From: an uncultured Planctomycetaceae bacterium
Lineage (GTDB): Bacteria > Planctomycetota > Planctomycetia > Planctomycetales > Planctomycetaceae
Assembly: GCA_903921605.1 (NCBI GenBank)
Contig: CAIXQV010000761.1
Location: forward strand, 1-6,946
Reading direction: 5' to 3'
DNA length: 6,946 bases
Part shown: positions 1 through 6,885 of the stretch, one piece after another
How the letters are laid out: every line of letters starts with the position of its first letter
How positions within the stretch are numbered: position 1 is the stretch's first letter
Notes under the pieces: model-generated
What the model saw: only the letters and a program-made list of their open reading frames with translations
Database searches by the model: none
What the model was told of the DNA's origin: nothing
Program-made: the position numbers and the translations under genes

Positions 1-394
1 GAAGGCCGTGCTTTCACAGGGACTCGAAGCACAGACTTCTTATGAGATCGTGTCGATCGACATCGCTGATATCGACGTCGGCGAAAATATCGGTGCTCGT
101 TTGTCGGCTGATCAGGCCGAGGCCGATATGCGTGTGGCTCAGGCCAAAGCCGAACAACGCCGCGCAGCGGCTCGAGCTCGTGAACAGGAAATGGTGGCTC
201 GCATTCAGCAGAATCGAGCGGCTGTGGTTCTTGCAGAAGCCGAAGTGCCGAAAGCCATTGCCGATGCGTTCACGGACAACAAACTGGGGCTGGCGGACTT
301 CTACGAACTGAAGAACGTACAGGCGGATACTCGCATGAGAGAATCCATCGCCGGCGATACGACGGGGCGAGCAGGGCGGTCGACCGAGGGCTGA
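1..394 (+). CDS. floA: Flotillin-like protein FloA, C-terminal part (5' end outside window)
   Basis: FloA is a membrane-anchored flotillin (SPFH/band 7 family) that scaffolds membrane microdomains. The open frame runs in from the window edge (first full codon at 2-4) and stops at TGA 392-394, leaving about 130 of the roughly 330 residues usual for the family. The visible part is typical of the FloA C-terminus: the block [17 protein letters not shown], then an Ala/Glu-rich heptad-like helix ([19 protein letters not shown] onward) of the flotillin coiled coil, then [13 protein letters not shown] and the end motif [14 protein letters not shown]. The N-terminal membrane anchor and most of the SPFH domain lie upstream. 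The GTG at 8-10 is an internal Val codon, because the preceding in-frame codons (Lys-Ala) also fit the family. The last 13 or so residues ([11 protein letters not shown]) are a variable tail. Family identification is firm; membership of an nfeD-floA operon cannot be seen here. Confidence 0.93.
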   Translation, partial: KAVLSQGLEAQTSYEIVSIDIADIDVGENIGARLSADQAEADMRVAQAKAEQRRAAARAREQEMVARIQQNRAAVVLAEAEVPKAIADAFTDNKLGLADFYELKNVQADTRMRESIAGDTTGRAGRSTEG

Positions 395-429
395 TTTTCT
401 TCAGCCATTTCGCTGTACTGGGATGGGTG

Positions 430-443
430 GGGACGTTCGTCCC
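430..443 (+). terminator. Short GC-rich hairpin after floA, possible terminator or processed 3' end
   Basis: GGGACG, a TT loop and CGTCCC form a 6-bp perfect stem 36 bases after the floA stop. A weaker 5-bp stem (GCTGA/TCAGC) overlaps the stop codon at 390-405. No T-tract follows, so this is not a classic intrinsic terminator. It is the only structured candidate between floA and the next gene. Confidence 0.25.
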
Positions 444-540
444 GTCGCCGGTGCAGAGTCATAGCGCTATTCAGCAATCCAGAGAGCTACCAGCCGTTCC
501 ACGAACAGCGTGGTGATAACAATCACATGGATGAATGTTG

Positions 541-867
541 ATGACTGTCACTCAAAAGTCGATCGCGATTTCGCTTTTTGTGTTCGAAGCTCTTCTGTTT
601 CACACGTTATTCTGCAACTGGATGGCAGGAGACCCTCATAGGCGCAGTGTCAACAGTTGGGCTGGCAGATCGCCGGACCATAGCGGGCTCATTGTCTCCA
701 TCGGTCCCGCAGGAATTTATGCTCGTGGCTACCAGACTGTGGAATTCGATGCCGCCATCGGCGTCGGGCTGCCGGCCGCGCTGATCGGTGCGGCGGCGTT
801 TGTCTTGAGTCTTCAGAATCAAAGTTCCGCCACTGACGCAAAAACGACGCAAACAGTCGATCAGTAA
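541..867 (+). CDS. Small two-helix membrane protein of unknown function
   Basis: I do not recognise this gene. It encodes 108 residues. A first hydrophobic segment follows a short Lys-containing N-terminus (about residues 5-25, ISLFVFEALLFHTLFCNWM). A polar stretch of about 40 residues comes next, with DPHRRS and IVSIGPAGIYARGYQTVEFD, then a second hydrophobic Ala/Gly-rich segment (about 71-91) and a polar tail. This fits a membrane hairpin with a small exported loop. ATG 541 was chosen because the purine-rich GGATGA at 529-534 lies 6 bases upstream. ATG 535 is also in frame, immediately after an in-frame TGA at 532-534, and would add two residues (Met-Leu). The gene is 146 bases after floA and 399 bases before the SEDS gene, so shared transcription is unproven. 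It could be a clade-specific protein or, less likely, a chance frame; the two clean helices favour a real gene. Confidence 0.55.
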   Translation: MTVTQKSIAISLFVFEALLFHTLFCNWMAGDPHRRSVNSWAGRSPDHSGLIVSIGPAGIYARGYQTVEFDAAIGVGLPAALIGAAAFVLSLQNQSSATDAKTTQTVDQ

Positions 868-1266
868 TTGCCATTTTGAAAGTCGAAGTGGCCTGCGTCT
901 ATTCTTCGCGACTCGACTCCACGCTGCACAGCTTTCACGCGGGAACAATCGCTACGATCCCTCAGCGTTCTGCAGGTTACTGGAGTCGCTCAATCCATAG
1001 GACTGTACGATGCACTTCTTCGCGCGTGGCAATCCGCAAAAAAGAATCTTCTGGAGCCAATACAACAGGAGTCTGTGCTGCAACTGTTGTGATCGTCTGA
1101 TGCTTCCAAAGCAAACTCTGCTTGAGCACGCAGTTCGATGCCGAAAATGAGTGAAAGGACTTCCGTGTCCAACGCCGCGTGAGACATGCTCACCAGCGTT
1201 TCGCTCCGTCGAGCGGGGAGCTTAAGAACCGTTTCACGTTTTCGCAATCGAGCCGGTCAAGTTGTT
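868..1266. other. 399-base intergenic stretch with no convincing gene
   Basis: No frame on either strand has a good start with a ribosome site and a recognisable product. Frame 1 is open from 880 to a TGA at 1090-1092, and from about 940 it reads like a helical protein fragment (for example LLRAWQSAKKNLLEPIQQ) but lacks ATG, GTG or TTG in a suitable place. A minus-strand frame at 990-1187 is also open but weak. A small hairpin, CGCTC-CGTC-GAGCG (1202-1215), lies 52 bases before the chosen SEDS start and could be in its leader. No convincing promoter was identified. Confidence 0.5.
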
Positions 1267-2433
1267 ATGAACAACATCGCGGAATTTCAGACTGCGGAAA
1301 AAATCCTGCCTTCTCATGTTGTCAGTGAATCGGCCGAACGTGATAACCTGCGACGTCTGATGATCGGGCTCGTTGCGGTTCTGATCTGCATTGGAGTTCA
1401 GATGGTGCAAAGCGCCAGTCTGACATCTCGTCCCAGCGAACAGGACGCCGTGTTTCTCAGTAAACATCTGACTTATCTTGCTGTCTCATTATTATTCGGC
1501 TTCGTCGCGTCTCGCATCAGCACCGCATGGTTGCAAAAGAACTCCACGACATTGTTCGGAGGGCTCGTCTTTCTTCTTGTGATCCTGCTTGTCCCAGGCA
1601 TTGGCAGTCGTATCAACGGAGCCCAGCGCTGGCTGCGTTTTGGTGGATTATCTCTGCAGCCTTCTGAACTGGGTCGCATTATTCTGCCGCTGATGGCCGC
1701 AACAATCATTTGCAATCGTCGGACTGCTGGTTTCTCACTTAGCACCGTTCCCGCAACACTGATGCCGTTGCTGGTCCTGCCGCTCGTGGCGATTGAGCCT
1801 GACCTGGGAGCAACAGTCTTTTTGGGCTCGGGATTCATTCTGGCTCTGTTTCTCGGCGGCTGGCCGCTGAGATACTTCATCGGCTGCGCGATGCTGTTTA
1901 TTCCGGCGGCCGCATCACTGCTGATTCTTAAGCCCTATCAAATGGAACGAATTCGCGGCTTCATGGCCGCCTGGCAGGACCTGAGCCAGGCTCCGTGGCA
2001 GGTGCGGCAATCGCTTCTCTCGATCGGGTCTGGTGGACTTAAGGGCACGGGAATCGGAGGCGGATGGCAAAAGCTCAGCTACCTGCCGGAAGCGAATACC
2101 GACTTCGTATTTGCCGTGATCGGCGAAGAACTAGGATTGCTCGGCACAATGACGGTCTGCTTCGTCTGGGTTGCTCTGTTCCTGACCGGCCGCGCGGCTC
2201 TGAAACATCTTCCCAGAATATCTTTCGAGTGGATCTTTGGCACCACGCTGCTGCTACAGCTCGTGCTGCAAGCGATGGCTAACATCGCGGTTGTTACAGG
2301 GCTCGTTCCTCCGAAGGGAGTGCCGCACCCGTTCATCAGTTATGGCGGAACCAATCTGCTGGTAAGCGTTACGGCCATCGGATTGATCATCGGGATGTCG
2401 CGCAGCTGTGAGCCTCAGAACGTGGAAGCCTAA
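1267..2433 (+). CDS. ftsW: FtsW-like SEDS peptidoglycan glycosyltransferase
   Basis: SEDS proteins (FtsW, RodA, SpoVE) are polytopic membrane enzymes that polymerise lipid II into glycan strands with a class B PBP. The 388-residue product is full length and has about ten membrane segments. Family blocks are present: NGAQRW (117-122), QPSE (131-134), a conserved EPDLG loop, QKLSYLPEANTDF with the presumed catalytic Asp at 279, IGEELG after it, and PKG (349-351) plus ISYGG (357-361) near the C-terminus. QKLxYLPEAxTDF and the Pro-Lys-Gly before ISYGG match FtsW better than RodA, so ftsW is preferred, with less certainty than the family call. The usual DPxGxGYQ loop is here D238-LSQAPW-Q245. ATG 1267 gives a normal-length N-terminus; an in-frame ATG at 1186 would add 27 Arg-rich residues unlike the family. 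Neither start has a clear Shine-Dalgarno. The gene converges on the large minus-strand gene; its PBP partner is not in the window. Confidence 0.9.
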   Translation: MNNIAEFQTAEKILPSHVVSESAERDNLRRLMIGLVAVLICIGVQMVQSASLTSRPSEQDAVFLSKHLTYLAVSLLFGFVASRISTAWLQKNSTTLFGGLVFLLVILLVPGIGSRINGAQRWLRFGGLSLQPSELGRIILPLMAATIICNRRTAGFSLSTVPATLMPLLVLPLVAIEPDLGATVFLGSGFILALFLGGWPLRYFIGCAMLFIPAAASLLILKPYQMERIRGFMAAWQDLSQAPWQVRQSLLSIGSGGLKGTGIGGGWQKLSYLPEANTDFVFAVIGEELGLLGTMTVCFVWVALFLTGRAALKHLPRISFEWIFGTTLLLQLVLQAMANIAVVTGLVPPKGVPHPFISYGGTNLLVSVTAIGLIIGMSRSCEPQNVEA

Positions 2434-2471
2434 CTGCGACTACGCCCTCGTTACCGGTCAACTCTCGATGG
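2434..2471. other. 38-base convergent intergenic spacer
   Basis: This is all that separates the TAA of the SEDS gene (2431-2433) from the TAG of the minus-strand gene (2472-2474). I see no stem-loop with a T-tract on either strand, so transcripts from both sides probably overlap to some extent. Confidence 0.6.
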
Positions 2472-5400
2472 CTACTTTGTTGCGTCCGCTGCAGGCTCTT
2501 CGTTCCGCTCCTGGCTGAGCAGCTCATAATAGCGTTGAACCAGACTGTCGAATTCTTCCGGCACGGGTTCTCGATCGATGGGGACCATCGCCCGATCGGA
2601 TTCCAGCTTCATGACTTCCTGATTAATCCGCTGCTGAAGAGCCTGCATTTCGCCCAACAACTGCGACTTCACGAGATCCCACTGAGGCATCTCGCCGTGA
2701 CGTTTGAACTCCGATCGCATCGCACGAGCCCGATCGCGAACCTGAGCCACTCGATTCCGCAGCTCCGGATCTTCCAGCATCTCTTCGATGTCTCGCAACT
2801 GATCAGACCACTCACCAAATTCTTCGCCTGTTAGTGGTTTCCCTGGAGCATTATTGCCTCCGGCTCCCCCGTTGCTTTCTCGTCCGCCGTCCATCAAAGA
2901 CGACTGACGACGCTGACCTGTTTGATTGCCGCCGGACCGATTCTGCGACGGCTCACCAGACTGAGGCCGATCTCCTTTTTCTTGCTGAGAGCCGTCTTTA
3001 GATTCACCTTGAGCTGAACCATTAGCGGACTTTCCTTGCGAGGCACCGCCACCTTGAGATTCTCCGTCTTGCAGCTGACCTTCTTGTGGTTGTCCGTCCT
3101 GAGGCTGACCACTCTGCGGTTCATTATTTTCAGAGCCTTTTCCATCTCCAGGCTCGCCCTCACCGGACTGGCCGGACCCTTTCTGCCCCTGTGAGCCCTT
3201 CTGTCCACTTCGCTTCTCATCATTTTGTCTCTGGCCACCTCCACCTGAACCCTTCTGCTCTGATTCATTGGCTGGGTTCTGTTCAGACGATTCCTGTGCG
3301 TCACCGGCTTTCGAGCCCTCTCCGGCCTGGCCCTTCTGACCAGATCGCTGCTGCTGACCGGATTGCCCTGGTCGCTTGCCGGGCTCTCCGTTCTTTCCTT
3401 CAGATACCTCTGACTCTTCGCCTGGCTTCTCACCGGATTCATTTTCGCTCTTACTACCAGTTTGGCATGGTCGACGATTCTCCGTCTCAGAATCTGCGGC
3501 TTCTCCCGTCGCGCTCTGAACTTCGCTCGCCAGTTTCTGAGTCGCATCTTCCAACTGTCGCTGTGCGCGTCGCAACGATTCGGCTTCGCTACCCAGTACC
3601 GAGTCCGCCGCGTTCTCGATTCCCTTCTGAAGCTGTTCAATCCCCTTGCGAGCCGCCTGCTCAGCTTCCTGTGATTGCGACCACATGCCGCGACCCGCCA
3701 GAAACTCGGTCGCTTCCAGAGCTTCCTCGGGCTTCGAATCTTTCAATTCACGCAGGGTGTCGTACAACTTGTTCGACAGCAACGGCTCGCTTTGTTCCGC
3801 CTGCTCAATCATCTGCTTCGTTTGATCGACGACTCGATTAAGCCGATCTTTCTGCTCGCCAAACTCCTTCTGCAATTGATCTCGATTTCGCTCCGACCGC
3901 AGCGACGGCTTCTTGCTCTTGTCGTCCTCGGCCGAGTTCCCAGTCAATTGCTGCGCGAGTTCTTTCTGGCGATCACCTAACTCCCGCGCTTGTTCTCGCA
4001 GATCGCGAACAGATTCTTCAAACTGTGATGACGTCTGATTACGAAAATCCTCTTTCAGATCTTCAAACTGACGCTCAGCCCGAGTTCCCTCCGAGATTGC
4101 TTCGGCCAGTCGACCTTCATCCATTGCGCGAGACGCTTGTTGCACATTCTCGCGAGCTTCCTCCATCTGCTGTTTCATCTCGGATGATTGTGCATTCTGA
4201 GGACTCGTGGCCTGTTCCATTCGCTCGCTCAACTCATCCACATCGCGAAGCATTTCACGCTGTTCATCACGCAGCCGCTTCAATTCACGCTCGATCTCTT
4301 CGCGTTCTTTTTGAGTCGTCGCGGCTCGAAGTTCGGACTCAAGCTGCTTCAGACGATCATTGACCATCTGCTGGCGTCGTGCAAGTTCTTTCAGTCGGTT
4401 CAGGACCTGCAACTGCTGTCGCTGTTCTTCTGTTTTCTCTTCCTGCTGCTTCTGAACCTGTTGCTCTGACTCATATCGGTTGCGTTGATTATCAAGTTCA
4501 AGCTGCTGCATCTGCTGCTGCGACGCACTGCTTCCACCACCACCGCCTCCACCCTGACTTCGCTGTTGCTGACTAACCTGATTTTCCGCAACTCGCAGTT
4601 TCAGCAACGTCTGCACGACGACCTGCTCGGTTGTCATCGCATCGGCCAGACGAGCCCCCTCGGTGCCTGCACTAACATCCTGCAACTTGCTCCTTGCCGC
4701 GGTCATTTCGTCCATCGCGCGAGCCGCCAAAGCGGCCGTCTTCGGATCACTCTGTAGCTCTTCCATCGCAGCCTGAAGCTGATTCTTCGCTTCTCCCTGT
4801 GACTCCGCAATCGTCTCAACATCCTCAGCAAACGTTCCATTCCTGCGACTTGGGACTTCGGCTCGAATCGTATTCCATGTGGCCGAAATGATTTCCTTCT
4901 GCAGCTTCAACACGCCGTCAATCGCGCTTCCCTGCTGTTGCTGTGACTGACTCTGTTGCTGTTGTTGCTGCTGTTCCCCGCCTTGCTGAGCTTCGCGGAA
5001 GATTTCTTCAAAGCGACGAACTTCGGCGAACACAAGATCGCTGTAACTTCGGCGCTCCGTGCCATCCGCAGCAATGTCTGTCGCCCAGAAGGAATAAGTC
5101 ACCAGATCATCCGGCGCCGCGTTCAGAGTTTCCATTTCAATCTCATGAGACAACTTCGCAGTCAGCAGCGGTTCAGCAGCGATCGGAGTTGTCGGACTCT
5201 CTTCGGCCCGGCTTACGGCCATATCAGTCGCAGCTGAAGTTGTCCCCAGTGCCTTCAGAGAGAACTCTTTCGTTTCTCCACCAGACAATGAAAACTGCAG
5301 GCCATAGTCAACCAAATTGAAATCATCGCTGGCCTGAGCTTCGACCAGAAATTCCTGCAGCGGCGATACGTTGGTATCGCGTCCCGGGAATGTCGGCTTG

Positions 5401-6665
5401 ATCTTCGCTGGCTGATTGAAAACAACCTTGATCGTGATCTGCTCCTCGTCCTTCGGCTTGCGGCCTTCCGAATCCTCCAGCAGCACTGTCCAGACATTGC
5501 TGTCGGCGACGACCATGGTTGCTTCCATGATCGCATACGCAGGCTGCGAGATCACCGCAGATTCAGCACCAGACTTTCCATCGCCAGTGTTCTTTGTCGA
5601 CGATGCCGCAGTGGCCGAAGGAGTTAACGCAATCGTTGTCAGATCCCGAGACTGCAATTCGGCTTTAGCCACGGGCTTGTTCAGATACAGTTTCAGGGTG
5701 ACCGTGGACCCTTCCGTCACCGTGACTCGCATGACATCTTCGATCGTCTCCTGAGATCGCCCAGCCCAGGCTGGCGGAGTGATCACGGCATCGACCTGCT
5801 CCAACTTCGGACGCACGTAGGTTTTGACATTGAAGGCCGGAGAAATCAACGGCGTCGCTGACTGACTTTCTGCTTCAGAGTAGAGCACTCGGTATGTGCC
5901 ATCGCTGATGATCTCCTCCATGCGAGCCGCGAAGACCCCAGCGTCCACGGTCTCCGACATCGTCAATTGTCGAGTGATGCTTTTGGCGTCGGTAAACTCC
6001 AGGACCGATTTGGCAGGGCTGACTCCCGGGAAACGAGCGACAACGGTCAGGGCAGATCCAAGTTCAATCTCGGTGTCACCCGGTTCAATCACAAGTTCCG
6101 TCACTGGCGTCGCAGGAGCTTCGGCATTGCTTTCCGCCCGATCAAGCACCGACGACGGTTTCAGCAGATCTCGACCATATCGACTGGCGGCCATCACGCT
6201 GGACACCATCAACACGAACGACAGGAAGCTGAGCACCGTCCAGGCCGTCATCTGACGCCCCGGAACAACTCCCGACCAATCTCGATGCCGCGCGAGTTTG
6301 TCGGCTTCCTGAATGGCCATCGCGGCCAGCACAGAAGGGCGACGTCCTGCTCTATCGGCAACCTGCACAGCGGTGATAACGGCGTCGTTGACTTCGGGAT
6401 CCGTCTTCTCGATCAGTCGAGCCGCCTCGGTGCGAGTTGGATTCTTGACCAGCAACCGCGCGAGCAGGATTCCGATGAGCGTTGTGCCAAGCACCACGGG
6501 GAACTCAACTCCCAGATATCCCACCTGAGGCGGCAGCCACATCGTGACGACAATGGCCGGAACCAACAGCATCAGCCAAAGCCCCGTCTGTCGACGAAGA
6601 ATCCGCAGCTTCTGCAGTCGAGCTATGATTGAGCTAAGACTGCGTTCCAGAACTGTTCCGGTCAT
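2472..6665 (-). CDS. Large DUF4175/TIGR02302-like membrane protein with coiled coil and low-complexity tract
   Basis: The product has 1397 residues. Membrane helices lie at about 28-44, 51-73 and 140-160. The 65 residues between helices 2 and 3 (ARLIEKTDPEVNDAVITAV and onward) are probably cytoplasmic. Residues about 185-555 are beta-rich, Thr/Val-rich and Ig-like in character. Then come a Gln run (565-578), a helical region, a seven-Gly run (705-711) and long Q/E/R/K-rich coiled coil to about 1055. A G/S/Q/E/K tract fills about 1060-1275, and a compact helical end (1276-1397) contains MVPIDREPVPEEF and YYELLSQ. Membrane helices followed by a long external Gln/Gly-rich low-complexity region match the description of TIGR02302/DUF4175, typically about 850 residues; this one is longer. 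As I recall, planctomycete versions sit near MoxR, DUF58 and VWA genes, none of which is visible here. ATG 6665 was chosen over TTG 6671 because only it has a well-spaced GGGAG. Biochemical function is unknown; an envelope-spanning structural or scaffolding role is inference. Confidence 0.85.
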   Translation of the reverse strand: MTGTVLERSLSSIIARLQKLRILRRQTGLWLMLLVPAIVVTMWLPPQVGYLGVEFPVVLGTTLIGILLARLLVKNPTRTEAARLIEKTDPEVNDAVITAVQVADRAGRRPSVLAAMAIQEADKLARHRDWSGVVPGRQMTAWTVLSFLSFVLMVSSVMAASRYGRDLLKPSSVLDRAESNAEAPATPVTELVIEPGDTEIELGSALTVVARFPGVSPAKSVLEFTDAKSITRQLTMSETVDAGVFAARMEEIISDGTYRVLYSEAESQSATPLISPAFNVKTYVRPKLEQVDAVITPPAWAGRSQETIEDVMRVTVTEGSTVTLKLYLNKPVAKAELQSRDLTTIALTPSATAASSTKNTGDGKSGAESAVISQPAYAIMEATMVVADSNVWTVLLEDSEGRKPKDEEQITIKVVFNQPAKIKPTFPGRDTNVSPLQEFLVEAQASDDFNLVDYGLQFSLSGGETKEFSLKALGTTSAATDMAVSRAEESPTTPIAAEPLLTAKLSHEIEMETLNAAPDDLVTYSFWATDIAADGTERRSYSDLVFAEVRRFEEIFREAQQGGEQQQQQQQSQSQQQQGSAIDGVLKLQKEIISATWNTIRAEVPSRRNGTFAEDVETIAESQGEAKNQLQAAMEELQSDPKTAALAARAMDEMTAARSKLQDVSAGTEGARLADAMTTEQVVVQTLLKLRVAENQVSQQQRSQGGGGGGGSSASQQQMQQLELDNQRNRYESEQQVQKQQEEKTEEQRQQLQVLNRLKELARRQQMVNDRLKQLESELRAATTQKEREEIERELKRLRDEQREMLRDVDELSERMEQATSPQNAQSSEMKQQMEEARENVQQASRAMDEGRLAEAISEGTRAERQFEDLKEDFRNQTSSQFEESVRDLREQARELGDRQKELAQQLTGNSAEDDKSKKPSLRSERNRDQLQKEFGEQKDRLNRVVDQTKQMIEQAEQSEPLLSNKLYDTLRELKDSKPEEALEATEFLAGRGMWSQSQEAEQAARKGIEQLQKGIENAADSVLGSEAESLRRAQRQLEDATQKLASEVQSATGEAADSETENRRPCQTGSKSENESGEKPGEESEVSEGKNGEPGKRPGQSGQQQRSGQKGQAGEGSKAGDAQESSEQNPANESEQKGSGGGGQRQNDEKRSGQKGSQGQKGSGQSGEGEPGDGKGSENNEPQSGQPQDGQPQEGQLQDGESQGGGASQGKSANGSAQGESKDGSQQEKGDRPQSGEPSQNRSGGNQTGQRRQSSLMDGGRESNGGAGGNNAPGKPLTGEEFGEWSDQLRDIEEMLEDPELRNRVAQVRDRARAMRSEFKRHGEMPQWDLVKSQLLGEMQALQQRINQEVMKLESDRAMVPIDREPVPEEFDSLVQRYYELLSQERNEEPAADATK
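3051..3110 (-). repeat. Four tandem pentapeptide units inside the low-complexity tract
   Basis: Residues 1186-1205 of the large protein read GQPQD, GQPQE, GQLQD, GESQG. The 15-base units differ at synonymous positions (for example GGT CAG CCT CAG against GGA CAA CCA CAA), so the peptide pattern is better preserved than the DNA. This points to an old repeat kept at the protein level rather than recent slippage. Confidence 0.7.
4932..4973 (-). repeat. Gln-rich run in the large protein
   Basis: Residues 565-578 are seven Gln, then Ser-Gln-Ser, then four Gln, lying between the beta-rich region and the first coiled-coil segment. CAG and CAA codons alternate irregularly, so this is not a pure trinucleotide repeat prone to slippage. 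It probably acts as a flexible hinge. Confidence 0.75.
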
Positions 6666-6672
6666 TATCAAA

Positions 6673-6677
6673 CTCCC
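6673..6677 (-). promoter_or_regulatory. Shine-Dalgarno site of the large gene
   Basis: On the minus strand GGGAG precedes ATG 6665 by 7 bases. The longer frame begins with TTG at 6671, which would leave only one base to this site, so the site decides the start. It is the clearest ribosome binding site in the window. Confidence 0.75.
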
Positions 6678-6706
6678 AACTTCGTTCCGCAGGCGTGGGC
6701 TCTACA

Positions 6707-6736
6707 ATTGTCGCCGCAAAAGCCCTCCAGTTGCAA
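6707..6736 (-). promoter_or_regulatory. Weak candidate sigma70-type promoter for the large gene
   Basis: On the minus strand TTGCAA (6731-6736, 4 of 6 matches to the -35 consensus) and GACAAT (6707-6712, 4 of 6 to the -10) are separated by 18 bases. A start of transcription near 6700 would leave a leader of about 35 bases. Spacing and position are reasonable, but both boxes are mediocre and planctomycete promoters are poorly defined. Confidence 0.2.
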
Positions 6737-6760
6737 GGCGGAGATAGGAAGCAAGCTTGT

Positions 6761-6822
6761 TTTTGTATGTCCTGCCTGCCGGGCAGGATTCTTTTGTAGG
6801 TCCTGACTGCCGGGCAGGACTT
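6761..6822 (+). repeat. 31-base tandem duplication carrying a TGCCG-loop hairpin
   Basis: Units 6761-6791 and 6792-6822 match at 27 of 31 positions. Each starts TTTTGTA and contains an inverted repeat around the loop TGCCG. In unit 1 the stem is TCCTGCC (6770-6776) with GGCAGGA (6782-6788). In unit 2 it is GTCCTGAC (6800-6807) with GGCAGGAC (6813-6820), with one A-G mismatch. Confidence 0.85.
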
Positions 6823-6850
6823 TCGCCGCAAAGGCGAACCTTGTGTGCAT
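6796..6850 (+). repeat. Composite two-hairpin palindromic element, forward copy
   Basis: The element begins GTAGGTCCT. Hairpin 1 has loop TGCCG at 6808-6812. Hairpin 2 follows at once: TTCGCC (6822-6827), loop GCAAA, GGCGAA (6833-6838). The tail CTTGTGTGCAT (6840-6850) ends the element. The same order of parts occurs on the other strand at 6886-6938. The layout resembles REP/BIME-type intergenic palindromes. Confidence 0.75.
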
Positions 6851-6885
6851 GGTGCTTGATATGGTGGACGGATTCAGCTCTACGC

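Noticed and set aside
876..1100. 74-codon plus-strand frame with TTG start after the small membrane gene
   Set aside because: Its composition is Ser/Arg/Thr-rich without hydrophobic periodicity, it has a TTG start and no ribosome site, and it is less protein-like than the overlapping frame 1.
1122..1150. TTGAGC plus AAATGA as a promoter for the SEDS gene
   Set aside because: The spacing is 17 bases, but the -10 box matches the consensus poorly, so I do not call it.
990..1187. Possible small minus-strand gene starting at ATG 1187 in the intergenic stretch
   Set aside because: The first 30 codons look moderately protein-like, but the end (SCCIGSRRFFFADCHARR) does not. The only SD-like bases are too close to the ATG, and the plus strand here is equally open.
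2894..3640. 248-codon open frame on the minus strand in another frame of the large gene
   Set aside because: It is an out-of-frame reading of the same low-complexity tract, giving an Arg/Lys/Ser-rich sequence with no recognisable features and no separate ribosome site.
3086..3841. 251-codon open frame on the plus strand inside the large gene
   Set aside because: It is antisense to the Gln/Gly/Ser/Glu low-complexity region, whose biased codons suppress stops in other frames. Its translation (Ser/Arg/Pro/His-rich) has no domain-like pattern, and the 1397-residue frame is far more coherent.
5967..6632. 221-codon plus-strand frame opposite the N-terminal part of the large gene
   Set aside because: It is antisense to the membrane helices and beta region of a well-supported gene, and its product is Arg/His/Ser-rich without hydrophobic or domain structure.
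6761..6822. Tandem hairpins as a CRISPR array or as intrinsic terminators
   Set aside because: There are only two contiguous 31-base units with no unique spacers, so this is not CRISPR. The T-runs after the stems are short and interrupted (ATTCTTTT, TTTCG), so they are not good terminators either.
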